From contig WARS01000025.1 of assembly GCA_008933995.1 (NCBI GenBank), forward strand, positions 3,145,477 through 3,209,476: 64,000 bases of DNA, written 5' to 3'. The stretch's first letter is position 1. Each line of letters opens with the position of its first letter. The position numbers were made by a program, and so were the translations under genes. The stretch comes from Datnioides undecimradiatus (taxonomy: Eukaryota > Chordata > Actinopteri > Lobotiformes > Datnioididae). The notes beneath the pieces were generated by a model. It ran no database searches. It was not told the DNA's origin and saw nothing but the letters and a program-made list of their open reading frames with translations. Positions 57,301-64,000 of this stretch are shown piece after piece.

Positions 57301-58820
57301 GAAAAAAAACAAAATACTCACATTGCTGGGTAACAGATTTGTACAAAAGAGTAATTGGATGTAATAGCATGCCATGACAAAATAGCATCCTAAACGTCCT
57401 TATTGTGCGAACTTGTGTCTCTCCCTCCCTTTCTTCCCCCATTCTCTTTGCAGATGGAGTGACTGAGACCTCTGGAGAGGCAATGAGAGCTGCATTTGAA
57501 AGGGCACCTTCAACTCACTGTCTGTCTGATATTTAAAGTGTTATCAGGATAATCTGGCCATTTAAACACATTTACACACACACACACAAAAACAAATTGC
57601 ACTACACATTAGCAAATACTGTCACTTTCACGGTGCCAGAGAGGTCTATAATCCTCTGGAAGCTGCAGACAATATACAGAGGTAACTAGGCTATCGCTGC
57701 CAACAAAACAGCAGCGGCCTTCTGTGATTATGGGTGGCAGGAGATAAAGAGGCAGGAGAAAGGGAATGATTTGCACATTATCTGAACTTCCGAGCTTCTG
57801 CAATATTATTCCAGTTACGTTTATAATGCCCAATAAACGGGGCTACAGTGATCTGAAAAGAGAGAGATCAACTCTGTGTTCTTTGATTGAAGAACACGTC
57901 TTTGAGTGATTTGATTACAAGCCGTTTAACAGTGCTTGATGAAAAGAACATGTTGGGTTGAATGGTAAGAGGTCTGTGTGTTTATGGTTTCTCTGATGAA
58001 TTAACTTCTGGGATCAGTGCTTGGACTAATTTCCTTGTAAGCACAACAAATAAATAAAATAATTTTGCATTGGTTGCTTCAGTTTTGGGAAAAGGGGACT
58101 AAAGGTTTAAGCCCAAATCTTTAGACATCAGTGGACTTTGACCAGTCACTGTACCTGCCATGGTCTGCCAACCACAGACCTGCACTATTTTTCCCCTCAA
58201 CAAACCATAAATCCTTCTTCCTCCAGATAACACATTAACATTTGCTGGCTTACATATATCTATGAAACATAATGTAAGTACAATTTCCTCTCTGTGTGTG
58301 TTTTGCATGTAATATAAAGAGAAAGTGAATACCTTACACAGTGAGTCATTGGTGTGTGTGCATTTATGTGAGCACAGCATGTGTGTTGCAAACTTGCCAT
58401 GGTGCTACTTTAGCGAGCTTTTGCCTCTGATAGAGGTGTTCACAGTCTCTCTGTGTCCATTATACAGAGTGCTGCTATTTCGCTCCACATTCCATGTCAT
58501 CAAAGGTACTAAGAGAGGTTGTGTGTATGTGTGAAACTGTATGAGCGCAGACATATACGCCAACACACACAAGTGGACGGAGACCACTCTCCTTTCTCCC
58601 GATAATTCAACACATTTATTCATTCCAGCTCTACCCTCTGAGTCTGTTTCTGTAAAAATACATGGTCATAGCATCCAACAGTCCATCTAATCCTTTTCTC
58701 TCCTCCAGCCAGGCTGTAATGAAATCCTCTACACTACACCAAAGGTTATTCTACCCTGTGACATAACAAAATGATAAATGCCAGTGGTTATGATATTGAC
58801 TCAGCAGGGGGGACTTTTGA

Positions 58821-58860
<40 letters not shown>

Positions 58861-58993
58861 TGACCTGGGTCTCAGACATAACATAGAGGTAGTGGTGGTC
58901 AGAAGAGAAAGCCATGTCTCTGAGGATGGGTCCATTCTCCACCGCCTGCACTGTCTCGTACTGCAGAGCGCGAGAGGAGCCGTCTACCCGGAT
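311..58993 (-). CDS. plxna2: plexin A2 gene, central part (17 exons, partial at both ends)
   Basis: Plexin A2 is a single-pass membrane receptor. With neuropilins it binds class 3 semaphorins, and it binds class 6 semaphorins directly, to steer axons and migrating cells; its cytoplasmic GAP domain acts on Rap-type GTPases. Seen here: 17 exons totalling 2509 nt, every one with GT-AG borders and matching phases, and no stop in the joined frame. Domain order is sema C-terminus, PSI1, IPT1, PSI2, IPT2, PSI3, IPT3-6, transmembrane helix, juxtamembrane helix, as in the plexin-A family. Residues fit A2 better than A1 or A4 (for example [42 protein letters not shown]). Both ends run out of the window, so the start codon, promoter, GAP domain and stop codon are absent. 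An A-type plexin is certain; A2 rather than another paralogue is very likely, from remembered sequence. Confidence 0.93.
546..1437 (-). other. plxna2 intron, 892 bp, with a copied exon fragment
   Basis: The intron lies between the IPT6 and transmembrane exons. It is mostly unique sequence; 1381-1420 is TG/TC-rich. It includes the 27-bp exon copy at 745-771, described separately. Confidence 0.85.
745..771 (-). repeat. 27-bp exact copy of part of the 1840-2079 exon
   Basis: Positions 745-771 are identical to 1942-1968, in the same orientation. On the minus strand the copy still reads DDVQALMA, then meets TGA at once. Flanks on both sides differ from the exon, and no acceptor AG lies just before it, so it is not a usable exon. 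Seen directly; a chance match of this length is negligible. Confidence 0.9.
1438..1584 (-). CDS. plxna2: plxna2 exon: IPT6
   Basis: This 147-nt exon has phase 0 at both ends (49 codons): [49 protein letters not shown]. This is the sixth and membrane-proximal IPT domain, with a disulfide pair (KPC..LLC) and sequons NYT and NLT. Acceptor TCCTGTAG; donor GTGAGT. Confidence 0.94.
1840..2079 (-). CDS. plxna2: plxna2 exon: IPT5 end and start of IPT6
   Basis: This 240-nt exon has phase 0 at both ends (80 codons): [80 protein letters not shown]. It carries the ERPDEFGF and FIYYPNP motifs of plexin As. NNT is a sequon. Two nested AGs occur at the acceptor; the upstream one (TTATGCCAG) gives the LN-LCQVL junction that aligns with the family. 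Donor GTAAGA. Part of this exon (1942-1968) has an exact copy in the next intron. Confidence 0.94.
2080..3940 (-). other. plxna2 intron, 1861 bp
   Basis: Mostly unique sequence with a pyrimidine-rich stretch at about 2525-2640 and a short tandem duplication at 2925-2964. No other coding exon is visible. Confidence 0.8.
2925..2964. repeat. 21-bp tandem duplication
   Basis: A 21-bp unit at 2925-2945 (CTCATTCACAGACATTTCCG plus T) is followed directly by a second copy whose first 19 bases match exactly (2946-2964). Confidence 0.85.
3941..4034 (-). CDS. plxna2: plxna2 exon: IPT5, middle
   Basis: This 94-nt exon supplies T to complete Ser, then 31 codons: [20 protein letters not shown], then [11 protein letters not shown]. 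The [13 protein letters not shown] hairpin is an IPT signature. Acceptor CCGTTTTTAG; the preceding polypyrimidine tract is a CT microsatellite. Donor GTAAGT, phase 0. Confidence 0.91.
4044..4080. repeat. GA/CT microsatellite forming an acceptor tract
   Basis: This interrupted (GA)n lies on the + strand. In the transcript it is a CU-rich tract ending about ten bases before the acceptor AG of the 3941-4034 exon, so it acts as that exon's polypyrimidine tract. Confidence 0.9.
4327..4494 (-). CDS. plxna2: plxna2 exon: IPT4 end and start of IPT5
   Basis: This 168-nt exon supplies G to complete Arg, then 55 codons, then AG of a split Ser codon: [55 protein letters not shown]. The VEDPTI..IEPEWSI motif is shared by plexin As. 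The first 19 residues are less conserved than the rest. Acceptor CATCTCTTTAG; donor GTATGA, a weak match. Confidence 0.92.
4495..5058 (-). other. plxna2 intron, 564 bp
   Basis: AT-rich unique sequence, most strongly at 4680-4860. No repeat or exon seen. Confidence 0.8.
5059..5195 (-). CDS. plxna2: plxna2 exon: IPT4, first part
   Basis: This 137-nt exon has 45 codons plus AG of a split Arg codon: [45 protein letters not shown]. The [16 protein letters not shown] motif marks the fourth IPT domain; NIT and NVS are potential glycosylation sites. Acceptor CTTTCTCCAG; donor GTTAGT, where T at +3 is off consensus. Confidence 0.93.
5196..6582 (-). other. plxna2 intron, 1387 bp
   Basis: Mostly unique sequence with a short alternating TA stretch at about 5630-5652. 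No other feature is recognised. Confidence 0.8.
6583..6706 (-). CDS. plxna2: plxna2 exon: IPT3, second part
   Basis: This 124-nt exon supplies G to complete Gln, then 41 codons: [20 protein letters not shown], then [27 protein letters not shown] and the [12 protein letters not shown] stretch are typical of plexin A. Acceptor GTGTTTCCAG; donor GTGGGT. An alternative GT three bases earlier exists, but the choice that keeps the terminal Val aligns with the family. Confidence 0.92.
7231..7288. repeat. compound TG / CGTG microsatellite
   Basis: About 18 TG units are followed by four CGTG units and CATGCG. The tract alternates purine and pyrimidine throughout. Confidence 0.95.
7586..7619. repeat. 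(TG)17 microsatellite
   Basis: An uninterrupted TG tract of 34 bases. Confidence 0.95.
8028..8179 (-). CDS. plxna2: plxna2 exon: IPT3, first part
   Basis: This 152-nt exon has 50 codons plus CA of a split Gln codon: [50 protein letters not shown]. The [15 protein letters not shown] motif is the classic first hairpin of an IPT/TIG domain. Acceptor CTTTCAACAG; donor GTAAGT. Confidence 0.94.
8361..8403. repeat. tandem duplication nested in a palindrome
   Basis: An 18-bp unit (CACTTAATAAAAGTGACT) at 8366-8383 is repeated at 8384-8400 without its last base. The outer 10 bases, GGTGTCACTT at 8361-8370 and AAGTGACACC at 8394-8403, are perfect inverted repeats. Each unit is itself a small palindrome (CACTT...AAGTG). 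Confidence 0.85.
9179..9247. repeat. imperfect TG microsatellite
   Basis: TG units interrupted by CG, TT and CA. The tract alternates purine and pyrimidine over most of its length. Confidence 0.9.
11711..11901 (-). CDS. plxna2: plxna2 exon: PSI3 domain
   Basis: This 191-nt exon supplies TC to complete a Val codon, then 63 codons: [63 protein letters not shown]. Its eight cysteines in the C-x6-C-x2-C...C-x2-C...C...C...C order mark the third PSI domain, and the end enters IPT3. Acceptor CCTGCACAG; donor GTGGGA, phase 0. Confidence 0.93.
11902..13614 (-). other. plxna2 intron, 1713 bp
   Basis: Mostly unique sequence, with GA-rich parts (11910-11980, 13075-13300) and TG-rich sequence at 13485-13570 near the next exon. 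No further exon seen. Confidence 0.8.
13615..13711 (-). CDS. plxna2: plxna2 exon: IPT2, second part
   Basis: This 97-nt exon has 32 codons plus one base (phase 0 to 1): [20 protein letters not shown], then [12 protein letters not shown]. It supplies the final strands of the second IPT domain; the trailing G joins TC of the next exon as Val. Acceptor GTGATAG, with a poor pyrimidine tract; donor GTGAGC. Confidence 0.91.
13712..14565 (-). other. plxna2 intron, 854 bp
   Basis: GA-rich beside the 13615-13711 exon (about 13725-13800), and CA/TG-rich at 14070-14150, 14465-14490 and 14525-14560. Nothing else recognised. Confidence 0.8.
14566..14766 (-). CDS. plxna2: plxna2 exon: IPT2, first part
   Basis: This 201-nt exon has phase 0 at both ends (67 codons). 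It starts [20 protein letters not shown], contains [16 protein letters not shown], and ends [17 protein letters not shown]. This is the second IPT domain, very highly conserved across plexin As. FNSS and QNTS are possible glycosylation sites. Acceptor TTACTTTCAG; donor GTGAGG. The intron directly after the donor is UG-rich in the RNA (14525-14560). Confidence 0.94.
14890..15158. mobile_element. decayed non-autonomous repeat common in fish genomes
   Basis: It opens CAGTGGGGGAAGAATTCACA, continues with a match to AAGTAGCAATACCAC, and ends ATGTAAATGTACTTGACATT followed by ACAGCACTC. I recall this as a degraded form of a very abundant short DNA-transposon-like element of teleosts, whose ends read CAGTGG.GGAA and whose body is rich in AAGTA repeats. 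About 269 bp, no coding capacity. Target-site duplications are not visible. The family is from memory and its name uncertain. Confidence 0.6.
15834..15895. repeat. (GA)n microsatellite
   Basis: About 62 bases of GA units with two ACAGAG interruptions. It is followed by several hundred bases of purine-rich, GA-biased sequence to about 16420. Confidence 0.95.
19647..19705. repeat. (CA)n microsatellite
   Basis: About 59 bases of CA units with a single TA interruption. Confidence 0.95.
22805..22919 (-). CDS. plxna2: plxna2 exon: PSI2 domain
   Basis: This 115-nt exon supplies G to complete the split Ser codon, then 38 codons: [20 protein letters not shown], then [18 protein letters not shown]. 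The CLSC..CHWC..C..C pattern is the second PSI domain. Acceptor TTCATTAAG (weak pyrimidine tract); donor GTGAGT, phase 0. The frame is readable only through splicing, since it is too short to stand out as an open reading frame. Confidence 0.92.
23119..23218 (-). CDS. plxna2: plxna2 exon: IPT1 end and start of PSI2
   Basis: This 100-nt exon has phase 1 at its start and phase 2 at its end. It reads [20 protein letters not shown], then [12 protein letters not shown], then TC of a split Ser codon. It holds the last strand of IPT1 and the first cysteine of PSI2; NTS and NCS are possible glycosylation sites. Acceptor TTTTCTCTAG; donor GTAAGT. Only 199 bp separate it from the next exon. Confidence 0.92.
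23219..25589 (-). other. plxna2 intron, 2371 bp
   Basis: Pyrimidine-rich at 23875-24130. The stretch 24820-24980 is free of simple repeats. No further exon seen. Confidence 0.8.
25590..25743 (-). CDS. plxna2: plxna2 exon: IPT1, middle
   Basis: This 154-nt exon has 51 codons plus one base (phase 0 to 1). It starts [20 protein letters not shown], continues [20 protein letters not shown] and ends [11 protein letters not shown]. It forms the core of the first IPT domain, with a C...C pair and a glycosylation sequon (NCT). Acceptor TCTGCGCAG; donor GTAAGG. The trailing G joins GC of the next exon to give Gly. Confidence 0.93.
27241..27303. repeat. (CA)n microsatellite
   Basis: About 63 bases of CA units with a short CG interruption near the start. 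Confidence 0.97.
27926..27996. mobile_element. possible end of a decayed hAT-like DNA element
   Basis: It includes GAATCAATACCGTATC, GCATCGATATTTTCTTAC and ACCCCTAC. Ends reading TTACACCCCTA next to ATCGATA motifs are common in non-autonomous hAT-type repeats of fish. The rest of the element may extend back toward 27600, but the other end is not identified. From memory; moderate to low confidence. Confidence 0.4.
29698..29821 (-). CDS. plxna2: plxna2 exon: PSI1 end and start of IPT1
   Basis: This 124-nt exon supplies G to complete the split Met codon, followed by 41 codons: [19 protein letters not shown], then [22 protein letters not shown]. It completes PSI1 and enters the first IPT (Ig-like, plexin, transcription factor) domain. 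NNIS is a potential N-glycosylation site. The acceptor has a long T-rich tract ending TTTTTCCAG; the donor is GTGAGT. The EPRRFAS and [10 protein letters not shown] stretches are among the best A2 markers. Confidence 0.93.
35949..35986. repeat. (CA)n microsatellite
   Basis: About 38 bases of CA units with one CG interruption. Confidence 0.95.
38450..38480. repeat. (GT)n microsatellite
   Basis: About 31 bases of GT units with two CG interruptions. Confidence 0.93.
38608..38647 (+). other. G-rich block with quadruplex-type G-runs
   Basis: Runs of 3, 3, 5, 5 and 7 G separated by short loops lie on the + strand, the template strand for plxna2. The run and loop lengths meet the usual G-quadruplex pattern. 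No function is shown. Confidence 0.7.
44809..44872. repeat. compound TG microsatellite
   Basis: TG units with CG, CA and CACGCG interruptions. The tract alternates purine and pyrimidine over about 60 bases. Confidence 0.95.
45745..45793. repeat. (CA)n microsatellite
   Basis: About 49 bases of CA units with one CG interruption. Confidence 0.95.
46640..46740 (-). CDS. plxna2: plxna2 exon: PSI1 domain, first part
   Basis: This 101-nt exon has phase 0 at its start and phase 2 at its end. It reads [20 protein letters not shown], then [13 protein letters not shown], then AT of a split Met codon. The C-x5-C-x2-C spacing and the CGWC core are typical of the plexin-semaphorin-integrin cysteine knot that follows the sema domain. 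Acceptor TTTCTCTGCAG; donor GTAAGT. It sits isolated between the two largest introns in the window. Confidence 0.92.
52153..52188. repeat. (CA)18 microsatellite
   Basis: An uninterrupted CA tract of about 36 bases. Confidence 0.95.
53518..53770. mobile_element. possible decayed interspersed repeat
   Basis: It starts CTTAAAGCTATGGTGCAGGA, which resembles the TTAAAG.TA..GT..AGGA start seen in many short fish repeats. It continues through a segment of higher GC content (CCAGCAGAACCGGAGC). No terminal repeats or coding capacity identified, and the far end is unclear. Confidence 0.3.
54346..54400. repeat. (TG)n microsatellite
   Basis: TG units with CG, TCTG and TTTC interruptions over about 55 bases. 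Confidence 0.93.
58825..58859. repeat. (TG)17 microsatellite abutting a splice donor
   Basis: An uninterrupted TG tract of 35 bases. In the plxna2 transcript it reads (AC)17A and begins at intron position +6 after the 58865-58993 exon. Confidence 0.97.
58865..58993 (-). CDS. plxna2: plxna2 exon: end of the sema domain
   Basis: This 129-nt exon has phase 0 at both ends (43 codons). It begins [16 protein letters not shown] and ends [20 protein letters not shown], the last blades of the sema beta-propeller that forms the semaphorin-binding head. The acceptor is TTTTTTCCAG. The donor is GTCAGA, weaker than consensus because of C at +3, and it runs almost directly into a long CA repeat. Both borders are phase 0, so skipping would remove 43 residues without a frameshift. 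It is the most 5' exon I can find; the preceding sema exon lies beyond the window. Confidence 0.92.
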
Positions 58994-60029
58994 CTGGAAA
59001 AAACACACAAGCACATTAAGAATTATTGTAGTTAATAAATGCATAAGGTTTTCCAATCAGTGAAACGCTTACATTGCCTCCCGGGTAACAACAATAACAA
59101 CATTAAGAAAGACATTCTAAACCTAATACAGTGGATATTATTAAATCAGCTGTAGAAATGTATTTATTGAGTCAGTGCCAATTGTATAGAAGTTTTAAAT
59201 CCTAAAATATCCAAGTTATTTTAACTTAATTGGTTTGGGAGCACGCAGCTGACAATACGCAACAGCTACCTTTGTGTCTAAGATGTTGTTAGATTAAATT
59301 AAAATCTGTTCTGCAGGGGGTGAGGTGCCTTGGTTAAGGTCAGTGTTGGTCCCATAATGTATTTTGAGTTTGTGAATTCAACACCCACCAAGTACACTAT
59401 GTTACCAGTGTCAGCCAGTGTCAGCTCTGAAGTAAAGCGTATAGAAAAATGAATAAAATGGACTGGAAAAATGAAAGGGTTGCAAATATAACACTGGAAT
59501 AATGAATAGGTAGCAAAGTAGAAAGAGTAATGTTTCTGTCCTCAAGAAAAGACAAGACAAAGGTGGCGTCTAGGACAACAAAGTGTGCAATTAGGAATCA
59601 AGGTATCATTAAAAAGGTAATTTTGAACATTATGACTGACAAAATTACCCATCTTCTGCACACTGCCTTAGGATTTTCCCATGCATCAGGGCTCTCAGTG
59701 CTGCATCTGAGAAGCTCATCTTTCTCTCTCACAGTTTTAGCCATTCAAAAGTGATTACGGTAATTAGGCATCTGGGCAAGAGGTGTGGTCTGTGGGCCCC
59801 TAGGTGTGTTTACTCAGCAGAAAGTGCATGGAATTGGCCCCACACACTTGGTGGTGTGATGGAAGTGTTCTGGGTTGTGCCCGAACATCTGCTTACATCG
59901 TCACACGCGCACGCACAGGATACGTTCCAAATGATCCTTTCTAAATCTGGTCCTCTGGCTGTAATTTCCCAGTAACACACAGTTCTGACACATACCTACC
60001 CAAGCAACTTTCAGTCCCCGGTAGAATAT

Positions 60030-60030
<1 letters not shown>

Positions 60031-60063
<33 letters not shown>

Positions 60064-60082
60064 ATACACACATACACACACA
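60031..60082. repeat. CG/CA alternating tract
   Basis: CGTGCGCGCGCGCACACACA opens a run of about 50 bases that alternates purine and pyrimidine almost without a break. Confidence 0.92.
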
Positions 60083-63000
60083 AAGACCTGCGTGGGCTTG
60101 CAGACAGGTGCGAAGGAAGTCTTGTTAAAGTTGTGATGACTCTTGGTAGTTCTTTGCACTCTTCAGCACTTAAGGGTTCACAGGTAACAGGCACAAAAGG
60201 GAGATAATTGGACAGGAAGCAGATGGTCGAGCAGACAGGTGAGTCACTTCATGATTAATTATAATATGCTGATGACAACATACTCTTTGTCAGCATATCA
60301 TTAAAATTACCTTTCTACTGGCCCGCCTAAAGCTAAAGTCTCTTAAAGGTCAAGAGGCCCTAACCGTTAACAAGGCGTTGATACCAGGGCTTTACCTTAT
60401 GTTTGTCTTTCTTTGTGTGATGTATTGTTAAGAAAAGATCATAAAGCCACATTAAAATAATGAGAAATATTATTGATACTTCATTGACCTATTGTCACTT
60501 GCTCCAGCCCTTTCACTTTATTTTACACTATAACAGAAACTGTTCTCAGAATAGCAACTGCTCTGCTATAGCCAACTGGAACTTTTCTTTGTCTTTGCTT
60601 TGACAATCAACTATTACATAGTAATGAGAGAAACCTCCAGTCCACATGGTGCAGTCCTGCTCTACTCCTGCTGCTTCAACTGATATTCATTTTCACAACA
60701 TGACATTTCTTTAAACAAGCACCATCTTTGACCCTGATTTCACCCTACTCTCCCTACTCTCCTTTGTTTCTTAGTCATTCTTCGTCTCTCGCTCTGCCTC
60801 CTGCTTGGCTTGTATAGTGATCTTGATCTCAAAGGACCATGAGTACCGTGTATCAGAGCTGCACACACTTTCACTGGGAACCATTGTACGCACTGGGGTC
60901 AGTTGCAAAGAAAAGAACAGAAGGCGAATAGGAGATGGAAAGAAGAGAGGGGGTGGGAAGAAAGAAACTTCCACGCGAGCCAGGGCCAGATTCAGCAGGT
61001 GGGGTTATCGAATCTGCCCGATCGGGTGCATTAATTTAAGCTGCGGTGCATATGCACACAGTACACAGCATGTGTGTGCATTTGCACATATGCAAGGGTG
61101 TGTATGTATCATCTTACCCCTACTGTATATGAAAGAAGTGTGGAGCCAATTGCTGAGCAGAGTTCAAGGACAGATAATGTCCAAGGGCTGAATATAGAGT
61201 TTTATTGTGTTGGGACAAATCCACAGTCACCAGGGAGCTTCAAGGGGAATCTCCTGTATATTATCCCTCAATCTGACCACCAACAAAACAAATGAGCCAC
61301 CAGGGAGTGCACAGCATGTCCGCAAGCATGCAATGCTGGCTGGTTGAGTCACACTGGGACTAGAGGGGAACACGTATGGGAAAAAGAGATAAATCAAAGA
61401 CAAAGGGACTTATTTGTACAATAATTGGCACATATAATGGATTTAACAGCAGTTTCACCCTGTACTTTTATTTTTATTAACAGTGCAGGGTCACCCTGGG
61501 CTTTACAACAACACCTACAATACAGTTAATTTCCCCTGATATCAAACTGTGTGCTTTGAAGAAACAGCACTTCAAAATATCCCAAATTGTGCATAGAAAC
61601 AATAAAACAAATGAAAATAAACAGGGAGTGCATGATTTTTATTGCTACATCAACACACACTATGTAAAAACAAAAAGCCTCCTTAATGTAGACTAAACAC
61701 AACCAATACCTTAATTCCTGTGATGAAAAGGCAAAGCTGATGATTATGTTTGGTTATGAAACAACTAATCCTAGTTTCATTGTTTGCAACAGTAATTATT
61801 AATGTATCTTAAAGTAATTTTTTCATCAGCCTAAAATCATTAAGGCAGCTACAGTGGTGCTAGCCAATATTATCTGATTCCTTTTCAACAGTAATAAAGT
61901 GGATTAGCTGCTCTATGCTAAATGGATTACAATGCTAATCTCTGCTATCACATTAGCACTACACAATAGACATTCACTGCCAGACTGTCTTCATTTTGCT
62001 TCAGAGTAGTGGGAAGGTGAGAGATGCAGTGGGCCCACACATAAATGCACACATACAAATAAGTGTGTTCACACAAGCGCTTGCATGTATAGAAACATTG
62101 GCATTTCACTCTGTCTTGCTCTTTCACACGCTTACACACACACGCGCGCACGCACACACAGGCTGTTTGGCTGGAACCACTCATATGGTAATGACGGATA
62201 CTCGGGGGAGGTTCAGTGGCACTTTTGACTCACAGAGCACACTTCCAAAGCCCTGCAAAATGTGAATAGTAAACATTCCTTGTTTGTGTCAGGATCTGTG
62301 TGTGCACACGTGTGGGAGAAATCAACGCTATAACAAAGATCATACAGGCAAAATCCCAGTCGACCATGAAGCGACCACCCTGGACATGAACTGTATCCCC
62401 CTAGTGGCTGTGAGAAATAACTGCACTAACCTTTCTCTGTGATCCTTACCTCTTTAGCAGCACTAAATGCTTTAAACATTTTAAACCGGTGACTATTTCA
62501 CATTTTCTCTGACTCTACCATTAAAGTGTAACAGAATGTGAGGGCAGTGTTGATATGTCAGAAATACAGCTTCAGTGTTACAACACAGAGAACAACAAAT
62601 GCTACCTTATGTGCAGATGGTACGTCTGCTTTGAATCTGTCAATGAAAAATAATGTGCCCAAAGTGACTATCTCTCTCTCTCTCCATGGGGCTAACAGCT
62701 AGCAGAAGGTGTGATACAGACAGGGAAGCCATTCCGGTGTGAAAACCACAGGAGTACCCTCCCTCAGTTTCCTCGTATTGGCACTGTGCACCACAAAAGC
62801 ACATGGAAAGTACCGCACTTCCTCTGACTCTGCATGGAATCAATTTTGAATTAGGTGAAAATGTAATGCTGGAGTGTTGTTGTTTTTTAAACAAATGATG
62901 CGGTTCTGTAGAAATAAAATAAATTAAAATAAATAAGATCTTGCTTTCAAATTGTTTATGTTATATTGTAAAATAAAATCAATAGCACGTAAGCTGACTG

Positions 63001-63491
63001 CTTGTTTTGTCATTGGCTGAATGCAATAGACACCTCATACATCCTGGGTCAATAATGTTGTTGCCCCGCTGGAACCTTCTTCTTCTGAATTATTGGCCTT
63101 TAAATTCAGTATTTCTGGTTACACATCTGAGCACTTCTATTGATTTTAGACGTGCCATTATGTTGAAACTACTTTACATCAAGTGGAGAGATGGATTGCC
63201 ACATTTTAGGAGAAGTCTGGTCAATCCTCAGGAGACATTAAAAATACTGCTGTGGTAGTGTTAGAGCAGATGACAGTTGCGACTAAGTGCAGCAAACACA
63301 CATTGGGGAAAACAGCAGATTGAAAGTGCGCTTCCTAAAACAGGCAATAAGTAAAGGTCAGGAACTATGTGTGAGAATCTGAGGTTGGACTGTAACAGTG
63401 ATTGGAGATTTGTGTCCTTGCCTGCAATGGCATCGATTTTGGGGTGGCAAAATAAAGGCTAGTCACACAGAGCTGCAGTCTGTTGAGCATG

Positions 63492-63492
<1 letters not shown>

Positions 63493-63525
<33 letters not shown>
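63493..63525. repeat. (CA)16 microsatellite
   Basis: An uninterrupted CA tract of about 33 bases. Confidence 0.95.
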
Positions 63526-63526
<1 letters not shown>

Positions 63527-64000
63527 ATGGCTGGAACACACACCATGACCAACATGCTGCTGGTGGAAGCCAGAATAAGCTGCTGACTATAGCATCACTA
63601 TGGTCTGACATGGGCCATGCAAGCACAGTGAGGTGAGTGGGCTGGAGCAGAATGTCATCCAAAGTCATACAGCATGCTGGGAAACTTAAATTACCACAAC
63701 ACTTGTGTGAGGAATTCCACCAAATCCCTGAAACATGCATGGGCAAACCCGGTGTTGGTGCCAGCAAAGGGTCATGAACCTTATTTTTGCAGCATATGAT
63801 AATATCACGGGTATTGTTTCAAAATTTACTTACAACTGAAAATGCTATTCGTAAAAACTCTCTGTGTATAAGAAAAAGGTCTTGCATTCTATTAGAAGTG
63901 TTGTGCAATGCTGAGATCAGGAATTGTGGTAAGTTATACTGAACTGAAAACAGCAGTAAAGGTTGTAAATGTCCATTAGATCCTGCAAAACTACTTCCTA

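Larger units (their letters stand above)
46741..58864 (-). other. plxna2 intron, 12124 bp
   Basis: Holds TG/CA repeats (49023-49050, 52153-52188, 54346-54400, 58825-58859) and a possible decayed interspersed repeat (53518-53770). The rest is AT-rich unique-looking sequence. No other exon or gene recognised. Confidence 0.8.
58994..64000 (-). other. plxna2 intron, partial (more than 5.0 kb)
   Basis: This is the intron upstream of the last visible sema exon. I looked for the preceding sema exon (expected to carry a VFVGT.SGKLKK-type motif) and did not find it. Contains a Z-DNA-type CG/CA tract (60031-60082), a short CA/CG tract (62132-62160) and a CA repeat (63493-63525). Confidence 0.75.

Noticed and set aside
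311-58993. Assignment to plexin A4 or A1 instead of A2
   Set aside because: A4 would be expected to show RENDLTL and VHVGG and A1 other residues; here RESDLTL, ARVGG, EPRRFAS and [16 protein letters not shown] fit A2. Judged from memory, so a phylogeny would settle it.
58994-64000. Search for the preceding sema exon or a gene start
   Set aside because: No segment reads as a plexin sema exon with proper splice borders; the exon must lie beyond the window.
1-64000. Possibility of a second, nested or antisense protein gene, or a novel system
   Set aside because: No run of spliceable exons or recognisable domain was found outside plxna2; non-exonic sequence has ordinary intron composition with simple repeats.

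Overview
The window is a piece of a vertebrate genome, almost certainly from a teleost fish. It holds the middle of one large gene on the minus strand, and I recognise that gene as plexin A2 (plxna2). Seventeen coding exons can be placed between 311 and 58993. All have GT donors and AG acceptors. Their phases match from exon to exon, and together they give one open frame of 2509 nt (836 codons plus one base) with no stop. The deduced protein runs from the end of the sema domain through the PSI and IPT domains and the single transmembrane segment to the start of the cytoplasmic juxtamembrane helix. The gene's 5' part (signal peptide, most of the sema domain, promoter) lies beyond 64000. Its 3' part (the GAP domain split by the Rho-binding domain, and the 3' UTR) lies before position 1. 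The A2 assignment rests on remembered paralogue-specific residues, such as [31 protein letters not shown], the [20 protein letters not shown] block, ARVGG and [11 protein letters not shown].

Layout in transcript order, from high to low coordinates: sema C-terminal exon 58865-58993; PSI1 46640-46740 and 29698-29821; IPT1 29698-29821, 25590-25743 and 23119-23218; PSI2 22805-22919; IPT2 14566-14766 and 13615-13711; PSI3 11711-11901; IPT3-IPT6 from 8028-8179 to 311-545; transmembrane segment in 311-545. Exons are close together at the 3' side (1.4-8.2 kb). Toward the 5' side the introns grow long: 8.0 kb, 16.8 kb, 12.1 kb, and at least 5.0 kb at the window edge.

The other 96 percent or so is intron. 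It carries many CA/TG and GA microsatellites, a few decayed interspersed repeats of types common in fish, and some CpG-rich or homeobox-site-rich stretches that could be conserved non-coding elements. I found no second gene, RNA gene or intact transposon, and no prokaryote-style system.

The most unusual observations are: a 27-bp exact copy of coding sequence from the exon at 1840-2079, placed in the neighbouring intron at 745-771; a (CA)17 tract that starts only six bases inside the intron after the in-frame-skippable sema exon; and a GA/CT microsatellite that serves as the polypyrimidine tract of the 3941-4034 exon.
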